A stretch of DNA of 64,000 bases, taken from NCBI GenBank assembly GCA_019188255.1, contig JAETXT010000015.1, positions 930,001-994,000 on the forward strand, given 5' to 3'. The DNA is from Verticillium longisporum (taxonomy: Eukaryota > Ascomycota > Sordariomycetes > Glomerellales > Plectosphaerellaceae). Below, piece after piece: positions 43,516-54,886 of the stretch. The stretch's first letter is position 1, and each line of letters begins with the position of its first letter. The position numbers and the translations under genes are program-made. The notes below the pieces were generated by a model. It was not told where the DNA came from and did no database searches. It worked only from the letters and a program-made list of their open reading frames with translations.

Positions 43516-45640
43516 TCAGAGGACTCCGTATGAGGGCGTCTCTGTCGGGCACGGCACGTGAACCGTGACAAGCACCTCGACGACCTCCTTGGTAAGCGCC
43601 TTGACACGAGCTGGCCGAACGTCGGCGAGCCCGAACTTAGGGAGCTCCTCGTCCGTCTCGGGCGCGGCGACTTGGACCTCCTCGAGGTCGATCTTGAGGC
43701 TCGGCACCTTCTCGAGCGGGATCAAGGTTCCGTCGGGCTGCAGTCATGTTAGCTGGCGGCTGAAAATGGCGACAGGTGGCCGAATAAGTGACTGACCTTT
43801 GTGATGCGTGCTTCGAGGTGATGGTTAAGCACCTCGCGCATGCCCAGTGCGGATGTGATGTTCAGGGAAAACGCCGCGTCTTGAATGGCCTGCTGCAGCG
43901 GAATCTCTTCGTAACTCTTGCCGTGCATGGGCATGCCCAGCAGGGCAAAGGAGCCGGCATGGCGTCCCTTGACGTACAGATCCACCATGGCGGGCAGGTC
44001 GAGCTCTGACCTCTCGACTTCGAGGTTGGCGTAATACTGAGGCTCGGCGACACCCCTGGCCTTCACAGCGCGGGGCGCCGTCGCCTGGCGCTGGGGACCG
44101 TACCACTTGTTGACGTATTGGGTAACTACGCGCTTCTGTTCTGCAGGGCTCTGCCTCCAAAACTCGATGGGTTCGTATGTGTAGCCCCAGTCGCCAATGT
44201 TGGTCATGTCCTCGCTGGTCAGGGGACCGCGCTCGTTCTCAAAGGGCCGAAGCGGAGACTTGGCTGTGACAGTGGTACCTTTTGGCGTGGCATAAAGACC
44301 GTCAGTCTTGTAGTTAAATTCGATTTTCCCGTTCTCGTAATGGAGGACCTGCCAGAAGGCAAGGAAACGGTCGACGTTTACATGGTGGAGCATGCTGCTC
44401 TGCTGTTAGTGTTCCGACGAGGGTGGCATGCGGCATGCGGCCGAGGAGTATCGACAGTGAAGAACATACAACAAGGGCTCAAATCCAGATGTCTCTAGAT
44501 AGACAAAGTCAAGTCCGCAGGCGGCGCGGATGTGAATCGATCCGTGAGGGCCCTCAATGCTGGAGCCGCCGTTGGCCGAGGTGCTGATTTCCGACCATGA
44601 CTTGGCACGGCTGAGGGCAGTATACTTTCCAGTTCGTTAGCCCGCGGCATCTTCTCGTCCAAGTCGGCGTTCCTTACCACTTGACTCTTGAGGGAGATCT
44701 TCGACAGCAGCTCATTTGCCGACTTGGGATAGCTGTTGCCCTGTTGCGTGCACCGCTTCGTGTTGCCTACGCCACTGAACCTGCCATAGTCTCCGTCTTG
44801 TGCCGCCTGGGGATACTTGTAGGTGTAGAACGGGTTGAGTACTCTCAGCGGGCGCAGACCATCTCCGTAAGGTCTGTTGATGACGACCGTCTTTTGCGTG
44901 GTAACGGGAGGAACGCGAGAGTCAGACGCCCAGTCCCACCAGGCCGCACGCAGGCGATCAGCAGCCTCTACGTATTGCCTTCTGTACCTAGGGGGGTACG
45001 TCTGGGCGATTTCCTGTGCGTGCTTGACGAGAGTTTGCTGCGTCGCGTCAGTGCTCATCTCGCGTATCAACTGGCAGGGTAGTAGCCGACCTCATAAAGG
45101 CTCAAGTAGGCGCGATGCCACGTCCCAAACAAAGCCTCCTATTGATTGCGTTAGATCAAACTCTAAGAGTTTATTACACAATGAAACTTACATTATGGGG
45201 GCAATATCCTTGCTGAGCTCCCGTCTGAGCAGCGCCTGGTGGCCAAGGCCCGTATGGCTGCCCATGGATACCTTGAGAGGGTCAGCAACGAACATGATCG
45301 TCGCCAATTTACAGATTTCTGAGTGCTACTGACTGGCAATTTGAAAATAGGAGAGGGGATCCGTCTCGTTGGTTCGTTGCATGGCTTTCAGTGCGTCGAC
45401 GTAAAGGTCCCTGGAGGTTGGGTTAGCGCATGCAGGTCGTTTCCGTCTCAGAAACCCGTGTCTCACTCACCACTGCGGGCCAGCCTCTTCGTAGAGGGCA
45501 CTGATATTCCTCCTTGCAGGTGTCTCTCTCGTGAGGGGATTGATGCCAGACTTGACGCCCACGACGGGATAATCTGTCCGCGCGTCCACCCAAGGGATGG
45601 TGGCAAGGGCGCAGAGCGCCGTGAAGGAGGGGAGAAGCAT
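43516..45640 (-). CDS. secreted tyrosinase-type copper oxidase
   Basis: Binuclear copper enzyme oxidising phenols to quinones; secreted, to judge by the signal peptide MLLPSFTALCALATIPWVDA. Exons on the minus strand: 45640-45471, 45410-45334, 45271-45192, 45138-45091, then to 44678, 44600-44470, 44394-43797 and 43737-43516, about 572 residues. CuA site: SIHGQPYGPW, GYCPHN and LFGTWHRAYLSLYE supply the three His. CuB site: SIEGPHGSIH and LHHVNVDRFLAFWQ. WWDWAS precedes CuB, as in the family. The C-terminal part may be a processed lid domain, as in many fungal tyrosinases. Oddity: between SLYE (45091) and LIREMSTDA only 20 nt (gtcggc...gccag) could be spliced, or one C is missing near 45073, which would keep the frame open. 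The last splice sites are clear (CTAAC branches). Product call is firm. Confidence 0.87.
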
Positions 45641-45733
45641 GGTTGCGTCAGTGGGTCGGATGCAAAAGAGTGTAGGAGACGATAGCCCATGTGCTGCTGC
45701 CGCGCGGGGAGAGTCAAAGGGGGGGGAGGACGC

Positions 45734-45750
45734 GGGGGGGGGGGGGGGGG
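45734..45750 (+). repeat. G17 homopolymer
   Basis: Uninterrupted run of 17 G, preceded by G8 and GGACGC. Its length is probably unreliable. Confidence 0.8.
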
Positions 45751-46255
45751 AGGACGCCCTCAGGGTTATATGTTCGAGAGGAGGCGGCCAGCACCGCCGA
45801 GACACACGCGCAACTCATGGTCTACGATCATCTCACTAAAAGGCCATTGTCCCTTCGGCTGTTTCGTCTTGCCTACCAAGCCCCTCCCTTGAGCTTCCAG
45901 TTTCCACCTGACCCATGGTGACAGCTCCACCAACCTTGTGGCCATGGGACATGGCATGTGTGCATAGGCATGTGCGTACCTGGGGCGCAGAGGGTCGCAT
46001 ATGGGGCTGCGGGACAAGGATTCAAACAACACCCGATGTCCCCCAGCTTTCTGTTGGAGGCGATCAGAAGCCGGCAGCAGCACTGCGTTGGCGTTTGGTC
46101 GCTCGGCCGAGATTGGTTTGTCGATGAACGAACCCACGCACGGTACGACCGGGCTGGCTGGCTGGTCGGAATCCGAACGAGAATGGGAACCCCGGCACTG
46201 GTACTAGCTAGTCCCAGAATCAACCATCAATATCCCCTTCATCACACTCATCAGG

Positions 46256-46281
46256 GGCAGCCCAGCCCAGCCCAGCCCAGC
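46256..46281 (+). repeat. (CCCAG)n microsatellite
   Basis: About five copies of the pentamer. Confidence 0.85.
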
Positions 46282-46990
46282 CTGCTGATTCCCTGTTTGC
46301 TGGGTGGACTCGCAGCAAGCCGTTCGTTCCGCCTGAAGGGTGAGAGAGCGACCTGTGGATGGAGGTTATGGACATGTCGGAGGGATCAGAAAACACACAT
46401 GGCAGCTGCATCATGGTAAGGGGCACGTCTCTCACCCTCTGCTGGGAAAGTCTTCATGCTGCCCTGCCACTGGATCAGCCCCTTCCCCTGGTCAGGGCAG
46501 GACGAAAGAGATCTGCACCCCACCCATCTTTTCCCCCTTTCGGATGATGTGGCCTCGTTGAGCATTGATGCTGCCAATTGGGCAAATGTCGATCAGACGA
46601 GTAGAAAACGGGTAGAGAGAAGAGGGAGCCGGCTGGATAGGGCCCAAGGCAGCTCCCAGGGACACGACCTGTGTGGGCTGTGACGCAGATAAGCGCCAAA
46701 AAGAGCTGCCGTCCCACCAGGCGGGAGGTTCTATCGTCCTGCAGGCTGCCGATCAGCCCGGGGGGGTAATCAGGGACAAGCTGTCGTAACAGCGTCCTGG
46801 CGAACCGTGTTCACCGCCGCAGGCCCCTCCTGACGACGTCTCACTCATTGCGATCGACTGGGCCATGACATGACATGGTGTCCATCCAGCTAGCGCGGTG
46901 CATCGTAGGCGGGTAGGCCTTTTCGCTGTGCCTAAGTATTTCGTCGCGAGAATGGCAGGGCATGGGCGGATCTGCGGCAGTCAGTAAGTA

Positions 46991-47060
46991 GCACTAGCTT
47001 CTGGAGAGGCACTACTTCTGGAGAGGCACTACTTCTGAAGAGGCACTACTTCTGTAGAGG
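46991..47060 (+). repeat. 17-bp tandem repeat, four copies
   Basis: Unit ACTTCTGGAGAGGCACT with small changes (GAAGAG, GTAGAG) in later copies. Confidence 0.85.
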
Positions 47061-48180
47061 CGGTGGATGTCGCCATTGTGCCAGGGGCAATCAAAAGGGG
47101 TCGAAAATAAGAAACAGACCACCGGTTCAGTCAGTCTTGCTTTTCCTTCCTTAAGTCGCTCCTAGCCCAAGTGGCGATGGATCAGATCAGCGACCCGCGT
47201 GGGAGGACCAGAGAGAGCCTTGGCCGGCCCCGTTGGACAAAAAAAAGACTGGGACGAGTTGAAGCAAAGGGCGTCGCCATGGCGGTACAGCGTCGTCATT
47301 GCGACCAGACAAACATGCCACGCCGACCATGCGATGCAGCTACCCACGCAGGGCGAGCTTTGTTTGGGAAGATGGGCACCTCTGGCACGAGAGGTGTCGT
47401 TGAAACCACGACTTTTGGGATTTTTTATTATTATTATTACCCGAGGAACACAGGTAGGTGCCATGAGGTACGACCAGAGCCAGGCAGGACCCAGCCAGTC
47501 ACCCACCACCGACAACCCCCTAATTGAATTGAACCACCGAGCCGCAACAGTCATCTCAGATCTCTGGTGCCGTACCAAGAGGTAATTACATGCGTAGCCT
47601 TCCTCTTCCCACATATGCAGTCCGGCGTGTCGGCTGTCCATGCCGTGTTACGAGGCGCGGGAGGGCTTCGGCGAAAAGTATTCGTATTGCTCACTTATAG
47701 TGCACTCCTACATTAACGTACCTTCCAGTCGGCTTCGTCTCACACAAGCCTTTCTTTTTGGACAAGCCTCCCACAACGACCCCAGAGAGGCACATTGTCA
47801 GTCAGCCTCACTACCGACCACGCTGTGGACTTTGCCTCGGAGACGTTGATGCTATGCCATCCCCTTTTGCTTCTTCAGTGCCTCGCAACTCATGTGATGG
47901 ACAACAGAAGCCTTGTGACACACCGCCTTCAAAGTAGACGCCGGACGCCCGTCCTTGAACGAAATACAAACCACACTGCCGTGCGGTAAGCCCAAATCTC
48001 TTCGTTCGAACACAAACACGTTGAGAAAATATTCCTTGCCAAGTACCAATGCACTGTGGAACGCCATTTTGGTCTGCTTCCGAACCAAGACATGTCAGGC
48101 CCATCTTCGTGAGTCGTTCGGTGGAAAACTCCCGAAAAGCGCCCACGACCGTTGGGCCTTTGACTTTGGTCCCGGCCACC

Positions 48181-49434
48181 TCATAGAGTCTTCTCGAGGA
48201 GCACCAGCTCCTTGAAACCACTCTGCCACCTCTTTGTCTGCTCCGCAGTCGGCTTTGGCAGCGGACTACGAGCGGAGCCTCCGTAACCCATCCAGGCCTG
48301 CAATCCGGCCTTGACACCCACGACACCACCCTGAATCGCTGTCCAGTCGCCTTGGGACACGACGTCCTGGAACTTCTGCGCTTCCGCAACCTTTCCCGCT
48401 CGGAAGAGCTCGATGGTCCGGATGCAGGCCCTGGGTGCAATGTTGCCAAGTCCGGCCAGGATGCCGTGCCCCCCAGGGACGAGTGACTGGATGGAGAAAT
48501 CTGCCGATCCGGCCAAGACCAGGAACTCAGGGCGCTCGTCATCGTAATTTTTGCATAGTCGTCGGGTCGCGTTTGCCACGCGGTTGAGTTTTCCCGTGTT
48601 GCCACAGGTGAGCTTGACGCCTACGATGTTGGCATGGCTGGAGAGCGTGATGATGGTATCGGAAGAAAGGTCCATGCCTCCCACAGCACCAGGGAAGTTG
48701 TAGATGATGATGGGGATCGGCGATGCATCCGCCACCTTGTTGAAGAATTCCAAAACCGTCTCCGATGACGGCGCAAAGAGGGGCGCGTAATAGGATGGCG
48801 GCAGCACCAGGGCGTAGTCACCGCCCACTGCCCAAGCTTCCTTGCAGTACTGGATGGTTTCACGCGTGCTCTGGCTACCGCATCCCACTATGATGGGCAT
48901 GGAACGGAAACCCGCATCGTCAAGCGCCTGTCGCGTGGTGGCAGTGACTAGCTGGCGTTCTGCGTGCGTCAGATGGACCGCCTCGCCATTGGACCCTTGC
49001 GTGGCCAAGCCTGTCACACCCGCTCGTGCAAGTCGCACAGCATGGTGAGCTATCGTGTCCGTGTCAAGGTCTTCTGTCTCCGGTTCGAAGAAGCACATGG
49101 TGGGCACGTACACCCCGGGTAACAGTGGGCGAGCCGCATGGGCCGCCGGCTCGAGCGTGGAACTGTCGTAAGAGCTACTCAGAGAAGCCTGCGATCCCGT
49201 AGGGCTGATGTCACCCATTCTTAGTTCTGAGGATTGTGCTTGTCTGAACGAGAAATGGTTGAAGCCCGCTGTATAACTGCCAGTTGGTGACGAGGCGTCG
49301 TGATGAGGAGCCATGATGTGTCGGTGGACAGAGCAGAATAACCGGTGATGGGGTGGCGTGGCAGATGCAACGAGAATTCGCGTTGGAAGTAGTGTTAATG
49401 TATGACGAGATGCAGTGTGTCCAAGATATTTCAT
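48181..49434 (-). CDS. DapA-family (dihydrodipicolinate synthase-like) aldolase
   Basis: Class I aldolase of the DHDPS/N-acetylneuraminate lyase superfamily. Fungal members include 4-hydroxy-2-oxoglutarate aldolases and the deoxy-sugar acid aldolases of pectin breakdown; true lysine-pathway DHDPS is not expected in fungi. One exon, 417 codons. The TIM-barrel part begins near residue 105 (PLLPGVYVPTMCFF). Key residues: GSNGEAVHLTHAER (substrate-binding loop), IIIYNFPGAVGGMD with the catalytic Tyr, and IVGVKLTCGNTGKL with the Schiff-base Lys, then VLAGSADF and PGGHGILAGLGNIAP. The first 40 residues are basic and may target mitochondria; in-frame Met codons at MAPHHD (residue 41) or later could be the real start. 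Substrate undetermined. Confidence 0.88.
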   Translation of the reverse strand: MKYLGHTASRHTLTLLPTRILVASATPPHHRLFCSVHRHIMAPHHDASSPTGSYTAGFNHFSFRQAQSSELRMGDISPTGSQASLSSSYDSSTLEPAAHAARPLLPGVYVPTMCFFEPETEDLDTDTIAHHAVRLARAGVTGLATQGSNGEAVHLTHAERQLVTATTRQALDDAGFRSMPIIVGCGSQSTRETIQYCKEAWAVGGDYALVLPPSYYAPLFAPSSETVLEFFNKVADASPIPIIIYNFPGAVGGMDLSSDTIITLSSHANIVGVKLTCGNTGKLNRVANATRRLCKNYDDERPEFLVLAGSADFSIQSLVPGGHGILAGLGNIAPRACIRTIELFRAGKVAEAQKFQDVVSQGDWTAIQGGVVGVKAGLQAWMGYGGSARSPLPKPTAEQTKRWQSGFKELVLLEKTL

Positions 49435-51979
49435 GGATCAGCCGTCGTTGAGGGCCAGCGACAAGCAGTCAGTAGGTATATGAAATAAGGATACAGGATT
49501 TGTCTCTAGATGGAATGCAGAAGAGGGCCTGGCTCGATAATCTGTGACGGGGTTCCAAGGCACTTATAGGGACTTGTCGGGGGGGGGTGATGTCCTCCGG
49601 GAGAGCCTCAACCTGGAACCCAGGCATAATTTCTTCCTGCCTGCTCATTGTTCGGCCTAGGCAAAGTCTCCGATATCCCCACACTAGTGGCGTGAGAGAA
49701 CAATAGGCACTCGTGCTTCGCCGAGAGGGAGAAAGTGTCAAGTGCTCACGAGCCCGGAAATAGGGGCAGGGGTGCAGTTTGGTCTTTGGAAAGGTACCTG
49801 CAGGTATATGCCTGGGATCCGGCTGCATATGACCATTTGACGACCAATTTGTGGTGGCCCAAAACGAATCCTTAGCGCCATTGTAATGCAGCTACACACA
49901 GTGTGAGACTACCTCTGTTCAAGCATCGGGAACGAGGCGGTTCCAATGAAGGAATTTTTTCCATAGACCTCCATGCTAGAGCTGTGCCAATGTCATCGAC
50001 TTCGTGGGTCATGGCGTGGGGGTGGGGACTTGCAGACACTCCCGAATCGATGGCATATCTGAATGACAACCTTGGGCGTGGCACGAGCCTAAGGAATTGT
50101 TTTCTCACAGACCCTCGAGGGCGTCTGAATTGCCGGGAGGAGTACCGGAAAACGCCTGGACGGTACGAAAAGCAGAGCGGAATGAAGTAGGGATAAGCCC
50201 CCTCTGGGGAGAGTCCTTTGGGCCATGGTCCCAAACACCCGGGAAACCTTGTTGCTCTCGCAGGCTCGGGGCGACCGTTGACTGGCCTGGAAGCGTCGGG
50301 AACCGGGGGGTGCGGAGGCCTGGGAACAGCTGTCTATGGCTGGAGTGACCGAGCACATAGTTTCTTGACTCGATCGAGGACGAGAGGGACAGTGTGGCTG
50401 CAGGCGATGGACGCTGAACACAGATCGCAAAGCGCCGAGAAAAGTTTTGGCAACAGTCTTTGACCAGTCTGATGTGTTTAGTTCGCGAAAGTCAAGTCTT
50501 GTTTGATGGAGATGCATGGAGCTGAAAACCATCGGCTACGCCATAATACAACAATGAGAGTAGAGTAAAGCAGGTCTCGGCCGTCGCGATCTGAGCCTGC
50601 TGCTTCTTTCGCTCTCCCATGTTCTGAACCAGGATCAAGTTTTTACTCACGAATCTTTGCCCAGGTACATGTAGGTACTTTGCATCCCTGTCAGAAGAGC
50701 TGTACGCTCTACAAAAGCCTGGCATGGGCTGATGGCTGACCTACAGGGATCGACATGTTGCCGCACCTGGTCATGGGAGGACGGGGCAAGCCATGACGCA
50801 GCGGCCGAGGTACCTCATCGTCAACTTTGCTCCTCCTGGGCGAGAACAACAGACGTCTGATGTCGCTTCCAAGGTGGGGGGGTCCTGTTACGGATCCTGT
50901 GAAGTTCAGCGCTGCTGGAACTTGCGAGTCTGGTTCCGACGTAAGCAGGTCACACCGTGTTGATGTGCTGGCACGGATTTGGTTTGCATTGTGAAGCTGC
51001 ATTGATGAGAAATGCGGAGGCCTCAGGGCAACAGCGCGCGAGCCGGCCGAGTCGCAGACCGGCAGGACGGCAGACTGGTGGATTCACCACCCCATGATCA
51101 TGGTCGCTGGCGTCTGGACTTCCAGAGAGGCGGCAGCTGCACTGCACTCCACCAGGCTGCATCCCGAGCAACAGGCAGGTCGACGTGCGAGAGGGTGACT
51201 GTGGTGTGTCCGGTGACCAAGAGGGCGACCGGGGCTCTGTTCAGGCGTGTGTCGGGATGCAGATAAAGGGGACACGTGTGGCGGGCGGCGGAGGACGCGA
51301 ACAAATGGGTGTCGACCTTGTCACCCTTCTGGTCGTCGTGCGCTCGAGTAGCGGTTCCAGAGGCTGTCGTCGGTGAAGGCTGTGGTAGTGGTGGTGGGGG
51401 CCCAGTAGCGAGGTGATGGAAGCAAAACTGCAATCTATGGCTGCACGCTGATGGATCCAGAAAAGGGACAAGGGAGGAGAGCGCGGGGGCGGGGCGGAGT
51501 GTGCGCTGGGGGCGATGATGGTATCGATGAAGGAAATGGTGTTGTTGCAAGTAAAGACGTTCCTTGGTCCAATGCCATGGGCGGTTTGTAGTCTTCGGAA
51601 CACCTGGATAGAGGCCGCACAGACCATTGCCTGATGTGGTCTTACCAGGTGTCGTCGCCGTCAGGATTGTCCGGGCCGGAGGTAGCTGCCCAAAGTTGAG
51701 AAAGCGCTTGGCAGATTTGCTCTTGCCCGAAGACTGGTGTGCAAATACAGTACAGAGATCCAGGTCTACAAGAGATCGTGAAAAGCTGGAGAACCTCGTC
51801 TGAATCCTGGCTATGGTGCTGCTTCTCGCCATTCTTCTTGCTTCCCTCTTCATTATTCACGTGCTCATGCAAGCCTCGCCGCATTTGCGCCAGTCTAGGC
51901 ACCTCATCATCCACCTACCTTATGGTGGAGACTTCCACCTGGTATGGTGAGGAAGTAGGCGCACTCCGTACAGTACTTC

Positions 51980-52031
51980 CCTAGGTAAGGTAGGTAGGTA
52001 CCTTAGGTAGGTAGGTACCTTGGGTAAGGTA
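51980..52031. repeat. AGGTACCT palindrome cluster
   Basis: Alternating CTAGGTAAGG, TAGGTAGGTACCT and TTGGGTAAGG words, matching the cluster at 38690-38890. Confidence 0.8.
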
Positions 52032-52176
52032 GACAGATGATGCCTGCCACGCAAAATCTCCTACTTGCTGCGCTGCGTATCTGGGAGTTACTTGATCGAG
52101 GGAAGCAGGCCCAGGCTCTGAGCATATCGTCATGACTACCGCACGGTGCAGCCAAATTGATTGCTTTTAATGGCGG

Positions 52177-54002
52177 TCACCAGACAGTTTCCTGTGCGCG
52201 CAGTATAGTCTCATAGACCTCATTAATCAGACCCTCAATTCTTCCAGCAATCAAGCACATTCTCGCGGCACCAATATTCTCCAGACTCGCAGCTGACTGC
52301 AGTCTTGGCAGGAAAAAATGAGTCTGTCGTCTCTTCTGTGAATGCTCAGCCCGACTCATACGGTCCTCTCCAGTCACCAGTCACGTCACTCATTGTTGTC
52401 GTCGCCGTTGGTTCGTGTGGAGAAGGAGCGAACACGCTCAATACCCCGCACATGTAACCCCGCCATCCACTGTACCTGCTCTTGCTGCTCCACCCTCGGA
52501 TCACGGATGGCCTAAGCACGGCCACGGCCACGGCCAATTTTGCCTGGAATGGCCAACGACTTCATCTTTCAGGCATCGACAAGGGGGCCCGGCACCCGCA
52601 GAGTTTTGAGAAGCAATTATTCCCGATCACAGCCGATTCCCTCCTCAAAAGCGCACTGTACAGTCCCGTGGCCTGCCGAGCTGTGTGGATGCCCAACCTG
52701 TATACCTTGTCATACGGTGTTCGGCCTTAGCTGATGGCGGTCAAACACCATGCTCACGATGTACGGGAAGTAAGATGATTCATCTTACGGCATGACAGAT
52801 CTCCTGACCTTTTTCTATATGCAGAAAGTAGTGGCAGGGCTTCATTGGCCTGTGAACAGAGCAGCGAGCATACTGACCCGCCGGCAGCCTGATGGTATAG
52901 CGTTTCTGCGTCCCTTCGGCCTTCGGGCTCTTGACCCTCAAATTCCATGCAAGTGGCAGACTGGTACGCTTTTGAGCTTAGTCGAGGCTCGAGACTTAGG
53001 GGATTGCTTTGGGGCATAGTCTCATGTCAAAGAGCCGCCTCATGCTCCCCAGACTCTTCCCCGCATTCCCGAGGCGACACACCTGATGCGTTCTGCTTCA
53101 TGGCTGCCAATGGGTTTGTCAACCCGCTCCTGGACCGATTGGTGCTTCCATAATAGCCACCTGAACAGACGGCAGCACAAGTCGCCACCCGAATTATGTA
53201 GGCTGTTGGTTCTTGACATACCGGGGCCTTCTACATCAGTGGATTGCAGGCGTACCTAGCTTGACACATGAACATGACGGCATGCTGTTACCTGAGATCA
53301 ACAACCGACAGACTCTTGGTAGGTCGATTTCTTGCCGAATAGTCTCTTCAGACATCCTATTATCTGTCTTTAACTCGTGGTTGTCATATCAAGGAGCGCA
53401 AGGTCAAGACCAATGTGCAGCCAAAGACAAGCCCTCATTCTGGAACTGTCGTCTATCGCAACAAGTCTGGGCTTATACATGGCGTCTCCCAGCACCCTCT
53501 CGCTTCTTCAACCGGAGAAATTGAAAGCATGGCACACTCGCTTTTGACCGGTCTGGAAATTTATGAGGGAAGTGCGGAGCATCGTGCGGTCCATTGGACG
53601 TGCCTTTTCGTTTCGACCATTGCTACACACACCACACCGACCACTCACGCAGCTAGTGAACCCGCAGTCCAGCCCAATGCTGTCCGGATGTCCAACCTAT
53701 GCACCCTCGGTAGTTGAGATATTGGGACCTACATTGATTCTGCTGATCTCTTAGCCCCAAGCTTACTACAACGTCACAGCCCGTACTTGGTTCACCAGCT
53801 TCGTCCATCTGTATGAGGCCTCAGATGGAGACACGCCCTCGTCTCGACGAGAAATGACCTCCTGGAGCTCACTCATAGCAGTGATGACCTGTAACAGCAT
53901 TCTTGAGCGGTCTATCCTGGTAACACCGGTTTTGACTACTTTGATTTTGGCTGTCAGTCTCGCTAGCCTGCACGACCGATACCCGTCTTGACAAAATGAC
54001 AT
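52177..54002 (-). pseudogene. possible decayed gene, unrecognised
   Basis: Two minus-strand fragments look like genuine protein. The one at 54002-53766 reads LLQVITAMSELQEVISRRDE then SEASYRWTKLVNQ before a possible donor (GTACGG). The one at 52377-52177 has SAASLENIGAARMCLIAGR then IEGLINEVYETILRAQ and a stop. Both are helical in character. The 1.4 kb between them shows no continuous frame. They may be the ends of one decayed or mis-assembled gene, or chance. No family assigned. Confidence 0.25.
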
Positions 54003-54886
54003 AATTGGCCAAGCCTCGCCAGCGACGCATGAACAAACATGCCTCCTACGACTTCATGCGGTGTTTCCTACACTGAAACATGTTCTTGGTGCTGCTGCGC
54101 CACGTTTATTTCGCCCATACCGCTGCTATAAATCCCTTTTTAAGAGCAAGGAAGTGCGGCGAGGTCCGCCCAGAGCTTAAATCCACTCTCACATAGCTCA
54201 GCATGGATGATGCCCTTCTCTGGTGAGATGATACCGCGTTTTAGAGATCATTGAGCTGCCTGATTGACCTTGTGGCTTGGTTGTCTCTGATGAGACCTTG
54301 TGTTAACATGCTTTCAAGCGCAAAATTTCGAATTAGCTTCTTGTGAAGCTCCTTCTTGTCAAGCTCCTCCAAACTGCAATTGACCAAAAGCCGGCAGTTT
54401 TGTCAAGCTCTTCCAAGCTGGTCACTTGTCTTCAACAGTATTCTTACGTCCTTGCACCCAGTTGATGTTGACGGAGGGAGAAACTCTGCCATACCATGGC
54501 TGGACCCTAGGCAGGCTGAGCTCAGGGCTCGGGAAGCATAGCTCGAGAGACAAACTCCTCAATGTGGTGATATATCACGAGGACATGAACTCTGAAGGCA
54601 GGGTGGAGGCAGTGTCACTGATCCGCTCCAGTATAACAAGATTGTCCCAGAAAACTGGGAAAGCAGAGAAAACTTCCATTATCATAATCAGCATACAGAT
54701 GTCCAGCAACTTGCGACCACCACATCGCGAAGAACCACCAACCAATAATACACATGAAGAAGAAAACAGCTAATCGGAAAACACCCATCGTCCTCGAGGA
54801 GCTGATGCTCACATAAGAAAGAAAACAAACCCATGTGTCGTCCTGCCCATGCCCTTCTCAACCAGTACGAACCATCATAGCAGACA

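Larger units (their letters stand above)
45641..48180. other. 2.5-kb spacer upstream of the tyrosinase
   Basis: No recognisable gene on either strand. Holds G8 and G17 runs (45719-45726, 45734-45750), a CCCAG microsatellite (46256-46281), and a 17-bp tandem repeat (46991-47060). A 78-codon minus-strand frame at 47852-48088 looks protein-like in composition but has no family signature; it lies 3' of the aldolase gene. Confidence 0.55.
49435..54886. other. 5.5-kb gene-poor region
   Basis: No complete gene recognised. Contains the AGGTACCT cluster at 51980-52031, scattered GGTACCT words (49793, 50811), a G8 run (49579), and imperfect repeats of TTGTCAAGCTC-TCCAA near 54358 and 54400. Base composition is ordinary, so this is not a RIP island. 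Two minus-strand protein-like fragments are listed separately. Confidence 0.55.

Noticed and set aside
47852..48088. 78-codon minus-strand frame (FERRDLGLPHGSVVC region)
   Set aside because: Protein-like composition but no family motif, no plausible promoter spacing to the aldolase 3' end; left as spacer.
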